From Deltaproteobacteria bacterium (lineage in GTDB: Bacteria; Desulfobacterota; Syntrophia; Syntrophales; JAFGHS01), in the NCBI GenBank assembly GCA_016928025.1, contig JAFGLN010000102.1:1-53369 (forward strand): a stretch of DNA of 53,369 bases, in the 5' to 3' direction. Both the position numbers and the translations under genes were made by a program. The notes beneath the pieces were generated by a model. That model was not told the origin of the DNA and did no database searches. It saw only the letters and a list, made by a program, of their open reading frames with translations. Each line of letters begins with the position of its first letter. Positions within the stretch are counted from its first letter, which is position 1. This document shows positions 36,488 to 45,113 of this stretch, piece after piece.

Positions 36488-36832
36488 TCATTCATCGCTC
36501 CCTTCATCTTTTTTCATTTGAATTAAAATTGCTTTTTTAGGCTCATCCACCGAAAATTGTATTTTAATGTAAAGACGTTTTTCTTCATCTGTCAGTTTAT
36601 AGACATCTTGCCAGACTTTGTAGTTCTCATAAGTCGTCATGGACTTATAGAAGTGATGGGGACATAACTTGTCAATGACTCCCTCAATATCTTCAATGGC
36701 CATATATCCTTGAGATACGGCGCCTTTGTGTGCTTGCTTCGTGATGAATCGTGTATCTTCGCTTTGGAAAAGGGTTTTGAACCTGCTCAATTCATAATGG
36801 GGTTTACGCTTTTCTCTGACTTTTGGTATCAT
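36488..36832 (-). CDS. mqsR: MqsR-like mRNA interferase toxin
   Basis: MqsR is a ribosome-independent RNase of the RelE fold that cuts mRNA at GCU/GCN sites. The 114-residue product retains the E. coli MqsR signature FYKSMTTY (about 61-68) and WQDVY (74-78). The four residues I recall as functionally important in E. coli (Lys56, Gln68, Tyr81, Lys96) have clear counterparts: Lys of FYKS, Gln of WQD, Tyr of LYIKI and Lys near the C-terminus. An AAGGAAG ribosome site lies 7 bases upstream of the ATG. Its last codon and stop (GAATGA) abut the antitoxin start. It is therefore likely active. Confidence 0.9.
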   Translation of the reverse strand: MIPKVREKRKPHYELSRFKTLFQSEDTRFITKQAHKGAVSQGYMAIEDIEGVIDKLCPHHFYKSMTTYENYKVWQDVYKLTDEEKRLYIKIQFSVDEPKKAILIQMKKDEGSDE

Positions 36833-36849
36833 TATGATACTTCCTTATC

Positions 36850-36860
36850 GGTTGTCAACC
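36850..36860. promoter_or_regulatory. Candidate MqsA operator palindrome GGTTGTCAACC
   Basis: An 11-base perfect palindrome lies in the 54-base gap between helicase stop and toxin start. MqsA operators in E. coli have the form AACC-N-GGTT in which the two halves face each other, and the present site keeps the GGTT/AACC halves in the outward order. It lies 18 bases upstream of the mqsR ATG. It would let MqsA control TAC and the downstream methylase and ATPase separately from the helicase. Confidence 0.45.
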
Positions 36861-36886
36861 AAAATCGCTTTAATCTCGATAAAAAA

Positions 36887-39800
36887 TTAGGATGGTTCCG
36901 TGGCCCGATCCAGCAACTCCTGAAAATCATAGTTGACGCTCGTCACGCCGAAGTCCGGCTCACGTTTGAAGGGCTCTCTTATATAATGGACTTTATGTGC
37001 GTTGCCATCGATGAACTCCACAATGGCAAGGATAAAGTCGTCAGGCTTGTTGAGTGAGTAGAGAATTTCGTTGCGGGTTACCGTAATCGTCGGTGCTCCG
37101 GTTACACGGCCCTTCACCTCGATAAAACGCAGCTTGCCGGTGCCGGGGATGCGGCTTTCAACATCATAGCCGAGTTTTTCAGATTCCCGATCGGATGGTT
37201 CAAAGCCGAGGCTTCGCTCGATTTCCATAACGATGGCCCGGGCCCGTACGGCACTGGCCTGGGTATCGACAGGTGCGGAAGTGACTGTTGCCACCTGCCC
37301 TGTCATGGCCATGATCAGCCCTCTCGGCACTATTAACATTCCGCCGAGTACTACCGGCGGGAGCGGTGATATCTGCGCTTCGAGTTTCAGGTCTTCAAGT
37401 CGTTTCTGTAACCGTCCTTGAAGCAGATCGGCCCGTTTTCGGGCTTCGCCTGAATTAAGCCGCGAACCTGGTTTGCCTGCCTCTTCCTGAAGCTTGAGCT
37501 GCTCGGCACGATGATCCCAATAGGTAATCTCCTTGGTAAGCCTTTCCTTTACGGCCGCCTCGGTCTTGGCGATGAGTGAAAGTTTCGGTTCCCGCACTTC
37601 GGTCAAGTGTTCCGGAACAACGTGCATCACGGCATGGCCTTGTGCCTTCTTCTCCAACTCACGATTAATCCAAGAGCATTCAAGCCTTTCCAGGATCGCT
37701 TCCACAGATGGTTCGTCTTTGGTCAAGGGCCGAAAATCGAGATAGGGTGCATAATTCACATGACGGGTAGTGCCATTGGCATCCATCTCAATGTAAAGCA
37801 TCCGCCTGGAGACGATATGCCGTTCTCCAGACCTCGTGAAACTTGCATCCTGGATCGCGTGTTCGAGATAAAACATCACATGCGGCTGGGTACCGTCGTC
37901 TTTTTCATCGACAAGCACGGCGCCACGTTTCAAGAGATCACGATGTCGTTCAAGGGTAAGGTCGATAACCGCATCAAGGAGCGGATGCCCCGGGCAGACA
38001 AAGGCAGCCAACGGCTGCCCTTGCAACGCTATCAGTGATTTTTCGAATGCGATGCGTTCATATCTTGGAAGAACCGTTTCACCGACCCCGATCAGCCGGT
38101 CCCGGTTTCGCACGGGGGCGGGGACATGAGGCACCTCATAGCGGCGCGGTTCTCGCTGCCTGACCGATCCACCCAGATAGCGGAAGGCTTCGAGGAAAAA
38201 AGACTCGATATAGTGTGGTTGAAGACGGCGGGCCTCTGCCCGCTCCATATCTTCTCGAATGTGCTGTATGCGGCTTGCATCCATGGCATCGTGGACAAGG
38301 GCGTGTTCTTCAAGAAGCTCTCTTAGTTGGTCACGGTCGAGTGCATGTTCCACCACCGTTGTGAGACGGGCTTGAACTTCAGGCTGATCGCCATAGCGGA
38401 TGGCCTCAATGAGCAAATCCCGCAACTGTTTGCCTTCGAACTGTAACTTGCCGAGGACGTCGAACACCTGACCGCCTAAGTTTTTGCGGGCTTGCTCCAG
38501 TTTATCGAGGAGCTTTCGATAAACATCACCTTCACGGGTTTCATCGGCCACCAGGTTCCAGAGATGGCAGACTTCAGTCTGGCCGATGCGATGAATACGG
38601 CCGAAACGTTGCTCGATTCGATTGGGGTTCCAAGGCAAGTCATAGTTTACCATCAAGTGGGCGCGCTGAAGATTGATGCCTTCGCCGGCGGCATCCGTTG
38701 CCAGCAGGACCTGTACGTCGGGGTCATGTTTAAATGATTCTTGGACCTTCATGCGATCCTCGCGTCCCATACCGCCATGAATAACGACCACGGAATCCGT
38801 GCGGCCGAGCAAAGTAGCAATGCAATTTTCGAGATAATTCAGAGTGTCACGATGCTCGGTAAAGATAACGAGCTTTTGACGCAGAGACGGCTTCGGCCGG
38901 GGAATTTCACCGGCCCCGTATGGAGTCACCGGTTCGGCCACACTGCCGGCAATGGCTTTGGTGGTAAAGATTTCACCCAGAAGTGTTGAAAGCTCACGCC
39001 ATTTGGTGTCCGTTCCACTCCGCCGAACGGAAAGCGCAAGCAACTCCAGACCTTTTAATGTCTCAATCTCAGCTCTCAACTCTACAATGGTTCGTGCTGC
39101 TGTCGCCTGATCAAGAATTTCCTCTTCGACAGTGGCCACCTCATTATCCGGTGCATCTTCGAGATCTTCGACATCGTCGGCGTTCAGTACCGTATCTGTT
39201 AAAAGAAACGGTGAGGTCTGCCCGCCTCGTCGAAGGATTTCCATTTCCCGCAGGCGGTTTTCCAATCGCTCGCGGCGGCGGCGAAGTGATTGATAAATGG
39301 CTTCGGGTGATGAAGCCAGGCGTCGTTGTAATATGGTGAGAGCAAAACCGACTGTTCCGGCCCGCTTATCGTTTACAAGCGCCTCGGCGCGGTTAAATTC
39401 TTCGCGTACATAATCTGTGACGGCCTTATAGAGCTGTGCTTCAGCATCTGAAAGCTTGTATGGCACAGTATAGGCAATTCGCTCAGGGAGTAGCGGCGTT
39501 CCGTCAAACTTAAGCAAACCCTCCTTTACCATGCGGCGCATTAGATCCGAAGCATCAGTAACATGAACCCCATCACGAAAACGGCCTTCGAATCGGTCGC
39601 CGTCAAGAAGCGCCATAAAAAGCTGAAAATCCTCCTCTTTGCCGTTATGAGGCGTGGCTGTCATGAGAAGAAAATGTCTTGTTAACGTCGAAAGAAGTTG
39701 TCCTAAGCGATAGCGTTTGGTGTATTTCGTTTCCGTACCAAAAACTGTGGCAGACATTTTGTGTGCTTCGTCACAGACCACAAGATCCCAACGGCAATCA

Positions 39801-40465
39801 GGGGTTTGAAGTTTTTGTTGGACATCCTCATTGCGCGAAAGCTTATCCAATCGCGCAATGACAAGATTGGTTTCGAGAAACCAATTGCCGGTTCTGGCGG
39901 CTTCGAGTTTGTCATTGGTCAGAATTTCGAAGGGCAGATGAAACCGGCGATATAATTCATCCTGCCATTGTTCGGCAAGACTGCCGGGACAAACAATGAT
40001 GCATCGCTGCAAATCACCGCGGGCAATTAGTTCTTTGATGAGCAGACCGGCCATGATTGTCTTGCCGGCGCCGGGATCATCAGCGAGCAGGAATCGCAAT
40101 GGCTGACGAGGCAACATGGCCTCATAGACGGCCGTAATCTGATGTGGAAGTGGATCGACAACAGACGTGTGTATAGCGAGCAGGGGATCAAAAAGATGGG
40201 CAAGGCGGATTCGATGGGCCTCCGATACGAGGCGGAACTGAGCACCATCTCCGTCGAAACTCCAGGGACGGCCTTGTTCTACTAAATCAAGACGCTGCTC
40301 GTCATGGCGGTAAAGAAGTTCATTTGCCACCTTACCAGATGATGTCTTATAGGTCAGTTCGAGTGCCCCATCGCCAAACCATTGAACACTGACAACTGTA
40401 ATAAGTGAATCCGGAAGCAGGCCGCGTATCGCGGCATTAGGTTGAAGGTCTTCGAGTCGAATCAT
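36887..40465 (-). CDS. SNF2-type helicase with C-terminal DUF3883 domain
   Basis: The 1192-residue product is a superfamily 2 helicase of the COG0553 kind. Motif I is DDPGAGKT (129-136), motif II is DEAH (232-235), motif III is MTATPHNG, motif V is ATDAAGEGINLQ and motif VI is RFGRIHRIGQT. A DUF3883 (NO VEIN C-terminal-like) domain closes the protein, with IEVKG near its end; this is a PD-(D/E)xK-like signature. It is first in the operon and 27 bases ahead of the MqsA-like operator. Such helicases accompany DISARM and BREX systems, where they act on incoming DNA; that role is inferred here. Confidence 0.92.
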   Translation of the reverse strand: MIRLEDLQPNAAIRGLLPDSLITVVSVQWFGDGALELTYKTSSGKVANELLYRHDEQRLDLVEQGRPWSFDGDGAQFRLVSEAHRIRLAHLFDPLLAIHTSVVDPLPHQITAVYEAMLPRQPLRFLLADDPGAGKTIMAGLLIKELIARGDLQRCIIVCPGSLAEQWQDELYRRFHLPFEILTNDKLEAARTGNWFLETNLVIARLDKLSRNEDVQQKLQTPDCRWDLVVCDEAHKMSATVFGTETKYTKRYRLGQLLSTLTRHFLLMTATPHNGKEEDFQLFMALLDGDRFEGRFRDGVHVTDASDLMRRMVKEGLLKFDGTPLLPERIAYTVPYKLSDAEAQLYKAVTDYVREEFNRAEALVNDKRAGTVGFALTILQRRLASSPEAIYQSLRRRRERLENRLREMEILRRGGQTSPFLLTDTVLNADDVEDLEDAPDNEVATVEEEILDQATAARTIVELRAEIETLKGLELLALSVRRSGTDTKWRELSTLLGEIFTTKAIAGSVAEPVTPYGAGEIPRPKPSLRQKLVIFTEHRDTLNYLENCIATLLGRTDSVVVIHGGMGREDRMKVQESFKHDPDVQVLLATDAAGEGINLQRAHLMVNYDLPWNPNRIEQRFGRIHRIGQTEVCHLWNLVADETREGDVYRKLLDKLEQARKNLGGQVFDVLGKLQFEGKQLRDLLIEAIRYGDQPEVQARLTTVVEHALDRDQLRELLEEHALVHDAMDASRIQHIREDMERAEARRLQPHYIESFFLEAFRYLGGSVRQREPRRYEVPHVPAPVRNRDRLIGVGETVLPRYERIAFEKSLIALQGQPLAAFVCPGHPLLDAVIDLTLERHRDLLKRGAVLVDEKDDGTQPHVMFYLEHAIQDASFTRSGERHIVSRRMLYIEMDANGTTRHVNYAPYLDFRPLTKDEPSVEAILERLECSWINRELEKKAQGHAVMHVVPEHLTEVREPKLSLIAKTEAAVKERLTKEITYWDHRAEQLKLQEEAGKPGSRLNSGEARKRADLLQGRLQKRLEDLKLEAQISPLPPVVLGGMLIVPRGLIMAMTGQVATVTSAPVDTQASAVRARAIVMEIERSLGFEPSDRESEKLGYDVESRIPGTGKLRFIEVKGRVTGAPTITVTRNEILYSLNKPDDFILAIVEFIDGNAHKVHYIREPFKREPDFGVTSVNYDFQELLDRATEPS

Positions 40466-40731
40466 TTAATTCCTTTAGAATAACACGCTTCAATTTACCT
40501 TATCCGGTGTTTGCCCAATTGTTAAGTTATGAAAGGTCATTAGTGTGATTTCGTAACATTTGCTGACAGAAAATCTTGTTTCCCGTTAGATTTCGTTTAG
40601 GTAATCATGATTCAAAAACTACCTCTGAGAACCGTATTCTGGAGTAGCGCTGTTTCTATCTTTAAGGATAGTGTGATTTCATATAATTATTTTAATAAAA
40701 ATTCAAGGAGTTATCAGAGGGAAATATAATA
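40466..40731. promoter_or_regulatory. AT-rich upstream region of the defence operon with a 12-base direct repeat
   Basis: TAGTGTGATTTC occurs at 40541-40552 and again at 40669-40680. The region is AT-rich and holds no plausible gene; it must contain the promoter for the helicase gene, reading leftward. The repeat may be a regulator-binding site or a target duplication left by insertion of the island. Confidence 0.4.
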
Positions 40732-41661
40732 TCAATTCTGTACGTCAGTAGCATAAAGATGATCCGCCAACGATACAATTAAGTTATACTGAGTAATCTT
40801 CGTAAGCCATTTTCGTGGTATACCCGCTTCGCCATAAAACACTCCGGCAATCTGTCCATAAATGGCCCCGGTGGTGTCGGCGTCATCGCCGAGATTAACG
40901 GCCATCAGGCAGCCCTCTTCGAAGGTGTTGCTGTGATGGAACGCCCAGAGGGCGGCTTCCAGGGATTGAACGACGAAGCCGGTTCCCCGGATTGCTGGTG
41001 GATTTTTTCGTTTGAAGGAACCGGCGGCGATCTCGGCAATCTCTTGCGTCAGGGGGTGTTCTTGCCAGTAGCCGGGTACGGGACCGTAATGATCGGTCAG
41101 GAGTGTGTCTTTGTCTTCCCCATGGACAACGCCGCAGATGAGGGCACCGAAGTAGCGGCAGGCATTGATGCTGGTTGTGGCGCCGTGCGTCGTCCGGGAG
41201 CTTTCACCGGATTTTTCGATAGCCTCTTCGGGGTTATCGGCAAAGAACAGGGACACGGGGGCCAGGCGCATGAGGGCGCCATTTCCTGCGGCATGGGGGC
41301 TTGTCGGTCCGCTGAAGGGATTGCCCGTTTTCAGGAAGGCGGCAAGTGCCGTCCGGGTGGTGTTGCCAATATCGAAGCAGGTTCCTGCACTGCTCAGGTG
41401 GCCTTCTTTCCACCAGCGGCAGTAGCGTTCCATCTGGTCTTTCGGATCGAAACCTTTGCAAGTAATCAGGCTTTCGGCCAGGCAGAGGGCCATGGAGGTG
41501 TCGTCGGTCCACTGGCCCGGCTTCAGGTTGAAGGGGCCGCCGCCGATGATGTCGGTGATCGGTTTGAAGCTCCCCGGCGGTTTGAATTCCAGGGTGGTTC
41601 CCAGGGCATCTCCCACAGCCAGGCCGAGAAGGCAGCCGCGATATCGAGAAATCTTATCCAC
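40732..41661 (-). CDS. ADP-ribosylglycohydrolase (DraG-like)
   Basis: The 309-residue product has the dinuclear-metal ADP-ribosylhydrolase pattern: GLAVGDALG (13-21), WTDDTSMAL (51-59) and the C-terminal [18 protein letters not shown] (about 260-277). It removes ADP-ribose from protein arginines or from small molecules. Start is GTG at 41661, with AGGAG seven bases upstream. It follows a dual-specificity phosphatase by 12 bases, so the two form an operon. No ADP-ribosyltransferase or nitrogenase gene is visible here, so the substrate is unknown. Confidence 0.93.
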   Translation of the reverse strand: MDKISRYRGCLLGLAVGDALGTTLEFKPPGSFKPITDIIGGGPFNLKPGQWTDDTSMALCLAESLITCKGFDPKDQMERYCRWWKEGHLSSAGTCFDIGNTTRTALAAFLKTGNPFSGPTSPHAAGNGALMRLAPVSLFFADNPEEAIEKSGESSRTTHGATTSINACRYFGALICGVVHGEDKDTLLTDHYGPVPGYWQEHPLTQEIAEIAAGSFKRKNPPAIRGTGFVVQSLEAALWAFHHSNTFEEGCLMAVNLGDDADTTGAIYGQIAGVFYGEAGIPRKWLTKITQYNLIVSLADHLYATDVQN

Positions 41662-41673
41662 GATAATCTCCTG

Positions 41674-42219
41674 TTATTTTCCCATCTGCCAGCGGCAGAC
41701 AAAGTTCCGTTGCTGATTCGTTTCGGGTGAGGGTTCGTGCGCCCTGAGGTCATGTCGGCGCAGAGTTTTTATTCTTTCCAGGGCTTCACTGCCGACGGCG
41801 AGGCCGTGGCGAACCAGATAACATCCGACAACGGTTCCTGTGCGGCCTTTGCCGCCCCAGCAATGGACGTAAACGGGACGCTGTCCCTCCATCGCCCGGT
41901 CGATGCTATCGAGGATCTTGACCATGCCCTGTTCCGTCGGCACCGATACGTCTTGAATAGGTATCCGCTCCCAGGTCACATGGATGCCATGAGCTGCCGC
42001 AATATCGAGGAATCTTTTCTCATAGGGTGTAAAAAGGTTCCCGTCGTGATCCCGTTCGTCTTCCTCCATGAGATTGATGACGTGACGAATCCCCGCATTT
42101 ATGAGTTCATTCATCTTGCTCTCTTCTTCTTGAGAATCTTTTGATCCCGGGAAGAAACCTGCCAGCAATTTGCCCGGGATGACCCAGTATGTTCGCGGAA
42201 AGGGAATATCGCTATTCAT
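41674..42219 (-). CDS. Dual-specificity/tyrosine protein phosphatase
   Basis: The 181-residue product has the P-loop phosphatase motif HCWGGKGRTGT (about 119-129), where Cys and Arg fit the CX5R signature, and a general-acid candidate Asp in the IPIQDVS segment (residues 91-97). Such enzymes remove phosphate from Tyr, Ser or Thr. It is immediately followed by the DraG-like gene. Fusions or neighbourhoods of these two domain types are known elsewhere as I recall; together they suggest reversal of two modifications in one pathway. Confidence 0.9.
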   Translation of the reverse strand: MNSDIPFPRTYWVIPGKLLAGFFPGSKDSQEEESKMNELINAGIRHVINLMEEDERDHDGNLFTPYEKRFLDIAAAHGIHVTWERIPIQDVSVPTEQGMVKILDSIDRAMEGQRPVYVHCWGGKGRTGTVVGCYLVRHGLAVGSEALERIKTLRRHDLRAHEPSPETNQQRNFVCRWQMGK

Positions 42220-42337
42220 GTTTATAGTATTATAGTTTCTAAGTCAGCTTGACGGATTATTTGATACCCCATATGAGAGGTTGATGTCAATCATCAGGTC
42301 ACGTTCTCCAGAGGTTATTCTTTTAAATGTTCAACAT

Positions 42338-42523
42338 CTACTCTCCAAATCCCAGCAGGGAGAGGATGCCGAGTTCTTCCCGGCAGTCCGGGCATAGGTT
42401 TTGAGGTTTCCGGTTCTGAAGGGCTTCGAGGAAAATTCGGCCCAGTGCCTCCGGAGGCGATGCCGAGTTTTTTTCGTCAAAATATTGCCTGCCGCAGTTT
42501 TCACAGATTTTTGTTGTTTCCAT
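42338..42523 (-). CDS. Small zinc-ribbon protein
   Basis: The 61-residue product from the ATG at 42523 (preceded by AAGGGATT) carries two CxxC knuckles, ICENC near residue 6 and LCPDC near 45, with a helix between them. It could be a small regulator or a protein-binding zinc ribbon. The reading frame is open further upstream into a decayed zinc-ribbon segment, which suggests a fusion or a shortened start. Function is unknown. Confidence 0.65.
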   Translation of the reverse strand: METTKICENCGRQYFDEKNSASPPEALGRIFLEALQNRKPQNLCPDCREELGILSLLGFGE

Positions 42524-42682
42524 TTTAATCCCTTCAGGACTTTTCATGTTCATGTCATGGACACGTATCTGTTCTACCAGGGAACTTCCGCAATACAGGC
42601 ATACCTTGACGCCGGTTACGAACTCTCCGGGGACACCGGTTTCCTTAAAATCCGAACAGCCCGGGTTAGGGCAATACGCTCT
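42524..42682 (-). pseudogene. Decayed copy of the DUF2007 gene's zinc ribbon
   Basis: In frame with the small zinc-ribbon gene, the sequence reads YCPNPGCSDFKETGVPGEFV and a second CLYCGSSLVEQ, nearly the same as the first 37 residues of the DUF2007 protein at 47702-48136. The ATG and ribosome site are missing (the codon in place of Met is GCG), so it cannot start normally. Confidence 0.6.
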
Positions 42683-42840
42683 GCTGCGTCCTTTCTTGAA
42701 TCGGTTGGATTGCTACAGACATTTTCCATGGTCCATCCATGCAAATTATTCGGATGACGGAAATTGAAGCACAGCTTATGGACTATTGCAAGGAAACTTC
42801 GCTTTTATCTCCCGCAGGATAGAATTGCCTGTTATAATTG
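42546..42840. repeat. Duplicated segment, copy 1
   Basis: About 290 bases are recognisably similar to 48011-48300, covering the start of the DUF2007 zinc ribbon and about 160 bases upstream of it. The similarity continues patchily into the 3' end of the DUF4405-like gene. Confidence 0.6.
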
Positions 42841-42842
42841 TT

Positions 42843-43373
42843 TCATTCGGTATTGCGCCAACGCCCGCCGCCACCTCGCCGGGTGGCAAGAGCATGGTTG
42901 TCCTCCTGAATCGATTGAGCCCAGCGTCCTCCATGAACAGCCGCCTCATCACTATTCTTTTCCCAGCTTAATTTCGCCTCTCGTCCCAGATCCATCATCG
43001 AGCTGAAGGGCGGGATATTTCCCAGGGTGCCGGCGAACACAAACACAATAAGGGCCAAAGCCGCGATGAACTCGCGCTTAAGGTTCAATGAACGATGGAT
43101 CTTGCTCCAGATGAAGCGCGCGACAACGCGCCGGTTAAAATAGAGATGCAATCCGATAATGATGAGCAGCAGATAACCGAATATCGTATGGATGGCGATC
43201 CATTCCTGTTTGTCCAATCCCCAGAAGGCCCAATTCGTCCAATTCGCGAATCTTCCCAGAGGGGTGATGTAAAGCACGATGCCCGATACCGTCTCGACGA
43301 GGATTCCCATAATCAGCGTAAAGGTCACCAGGCCTCTCCAATTGAAGCTTTTTTTCATATCGTTTTTCATCAT
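42843..43373 (-). CDS. DUF4405-like membrane protein (possible haem b protein)
   Basis: The 176-residue product has about four transmembrane segments: residues about 14-34, 58-78, and two further on (EFIAALALIVFVFAGTLG near 103-120 among them). HTIFGYLLLIIIGLHLYFNR carries paired histidines that could ligate haem. DUF4405-type proteins resemble small cytochrome b subunits. After about residue 145 the sequence turns into low-complexity arginine/glycine (RRGGGG) and may be frayed. The 3' end overlaps the duplicated segment. It has no obvious operon partner. Confidence 0.7.
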   Translation of the reverse strand: MMKNDMKKSFNWRGLVTFTLIMGILVETVSGIVLYITPLGRFANWTNWAFWGLDKQEWIAIHTIFGYLLLIIIGLHLYFNRRVVARFIWSKIHRSLNLKREFIAALALIVFVFAGTLGNIPPFSSMMDLGREAKLSWEKNSDEAAVHGGRWAQSIQEDNHALATRRGGGGRWRNTE

Positions 43374-43695
43374 GTGTTTCTCCCTGAGTGATTATTTACG
43401 ATCAGTAGAGCAAAGGATATGCCATGCAGGGAATTGAGAGAATGCAACCCATTGGAATAATTCGGTATGATGGCCAATATATAAAAACGATGGCTATAAT
43501 TGAGCACTATGGCCGGTAGTGATGTGGATACATCGTATCCATGAGCTGGATACATGAAGAGATTTAGCGAGCAAATAATATCCAGACAAGGGGGTGGGTT
43601 TTGAAATATGAAGCACCTTGAATGATAAGGATTGTCAGTCAATCCAAGGGCACCGTGCGGAGAAAAACATAGCGTATAGACAGAGACGAGGTTTC
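43374..43695. other. Intergenic region
   Basis: About 320 bases without a convincing gene. A GGATTG-TCAGT-CAATCC hairpin lies at 43625-43641, close to a short reading frame at 43696. It must hold the promoters for the divergent DUF4405-like gene and the DUF364 operon. No known riboswitch was recognised. Confidence 0.35.
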
Positions 43696-43800
43696 ATGTT
43701 AGTAGGCAGGACAAAACGGTTCTTTCTGCTTAAGGCAAAGGGTTGTGTTATTGCCGAGCCCATCGGCGTTCACGAAGGTGATATTTTTTTAAGAGAATAA
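43696..43800 (+). CDS. Possible 34-residue peptide upstream of the DUF364 gene
   Basis: A short frame starts MLVGRTKRFFLLKAKGCVIA, preceded by a GACGAGG-like site, and ends 19 bases before the DUF364 start codon. It reads like a small basic strand-rich peptide and is co-directional. Without comparison to relatives I cannot tell a leader peptide from chance; a longer reading from 43618 is also possible. Confidence 0.35.
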   Translation: MLVGRTKRFFLLKAKGCVIAEPIGVHEGDIFLRE

Positions 43801-43819
43801 AAGTCAAGGAGACGCATTT

Positions 43820-44548
43820 ATGAAGATACTGGATGATTTGATATCGATATTGGATGTGGAAGCGTCGGTAAAGGACATCCGCCAGGGCGTTTTTCATACC
43901 GCTGTCGTGACGCGCTACTGCGGTTTGGCGGCAACCCTGCCCAGGGACGCCCTGCGTCAGGAGCCGCCCCTGGTCAAAGAACCGGGGCTTTTAACGGACA
44001 AAAAAGCCTCCGAGTTATTACGCTTAGTTTATTCCGATAGCATCCTGGAAGCCGCCATCGGTATGGCCGCGATCAATTCACTCATTGAAGTGAACGAAAC
44101 CCTCTGCGCTGAAATAAATGCTTCTGAGATTATCATGGAAAAAGGAAAGGGAAAGAAGATTGCTGTTGTAGGGCACTTCCCCTTTCTGCAGCGCGTTCGG
44201 GACATCGCCGATACCCTTTGGGTTATAGAGAAAAATCCCGTGGAAGGAGATTTTAAAGAGCAGGATGCCGATTCTCTGATTCCTCAAGCAGATGTTGTCG
44301 CCATAACGGGAACTTCTCTAACGAACCATTCATTTGAACACCTGATGACCTTATGCCAGCCAAAGGCGTTCGTTATCATACTGGGCGATACTGCTCCTCT
44401 TTCTTCCATATTTTTTGATTACGGAGTAGATGCCGTCTCCGGCACAAAGGTTGTCAATTCGTCTCTGGCTCTCCGTTGTGTCTGCGAAGGAGCCAACTTC
44501 AGACAGATCAAGGGGACCAGACGACTTACCATGGTCAAGCCCGGTTAA
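43820..44548 (+). CDS. DUF364/DUF4213-type protein
   Basis: The 242-residue product has a DUF4213-like N-terminal part (about 1-95) and a Rossmann-like C-terminal part with KKIAVVGHFPFLQRVRD (about 112-128) and DVVAITGTSLTNHSFEHL (about 155-172). Members are linked to transition-metal or molybdate/tungstate handling in anaerobes. It precedes a TrmO-like gene, and an aldehyde:ferredoxin oxidoreductase is found 6 kb away. The catalytic role is not established. Confidence 0.8.
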   Translation: MKILDDLISILDVEASVKDIRQGVFHTAVVTRYCGLAATLPRDALRQEPPLVKEPGLLTDKKASELLRLVYSDSILEAAIGMAAINSLIEVNETLCAEINASEIIMEKGKGKKIAVVGHFPFLQRVRDIADTLWVIEKNPVEGDFKEQDADSLIPQADVVAITGTSLTNHSFEHLMTLCQPKAFVIILGDTAPLSSIFFDYGVDAVSGTKVVNSSLALRCVCEGANFRQIKGTRRLTMVKPG

Positions 44549-44600
44549 AATTTTCCGTCAAGCCCGAATCCACCGGTTGATGAAAGGATGTCGTATCAAT

Positions 44601-45113
44601 ATGGTCGCAAAAAAAGAATTTGAATGTTCCGAATGTGGGGGCCGGGTAGAGAAAGCCAGGATCTTTGAAGTTGATGGGGCGCGGATTTGCGCGAACTGCC
44701 TGTACGGTGGCGCCGTTCCTTTTGAAATATGGCCGATCGGAGTCGTCAATAACAAATTACGGCGGAGTGCGGCAGGGTTCGGCACGGATGGTCCGAGGGA
44801 TGAATCCTGCATTGAACTTGTCCCGTCCCAGAAACGGTTTCTCTATAAACTCGAAGAAGAAAAATTCATTACGGTGGTCTATTACCTGCACAAAAGAAAA
44901 CCGGTCAAATCGATTTTTGAAAGAGGTTTGGATGGCAAAAGGACGGGCGTTTTCGCCACACGAACGCCGGACAGGCTGTCGGGGATAGGTATTCAGGATG
45001 TTAAGCTGCTAAAAGTTGAGGGCACAACAATTTATGTCGAAGGTCTGGACGCCGTTGATGGAACGCCCGTCCTCGACATAAAAATGTACTGGAGTTCCGT
45101 AAAAAATCCTTAG
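44601..45113 (+). CDS. TrmO/UPF0066-like protein with N-terminal zinc ribbon
   Basis: The product from the ATG at 44601 has 170 residues. It has an N-terminal zinc ribbon (ECSECGGRVEKARIFEVDG, then CANC near 34) and a C-terminal TrmO-like half with RTGVFATRTPDRLSGIGI (about 117-134) and VEGLDAVDGTPVLDIKMY (about 147-164). TrmO methylates the N6 of t6A in tRNA threonine anticodon loops using SAM. The first part of the usual TrmO fold is replaced by the zinc ribbon, so methyltransferase activity is uncertain. An AAAGGA lies about 12 bases upstream of the start. It follows the DUF364 gene with 52 bases between. Confidence 0.75.
   Translation: MVAKKEFECSECGGRVEKARIFEVDGARICANCLYGGAVPFEIWPIGVVNNKLRRSAAGFGTDGPRDESCIELVPSQKRFLYKLEEEKFITVVYYLHKRKPVKSIFERGLDGKRTGVFATRTPDRLSGIGIQDVKLLKVEGTTIYVEGLDAVDGTPVLDIKMYWSSVKNP

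Noticed and set aside
29023..40465. Calling the operon BREX or DISARM
   Set aside because: No PglZ, BrxC, BrxL or DrmA/B/C is visible. Only the methylase and helicase types are shared, so the system is described by its domains instead.
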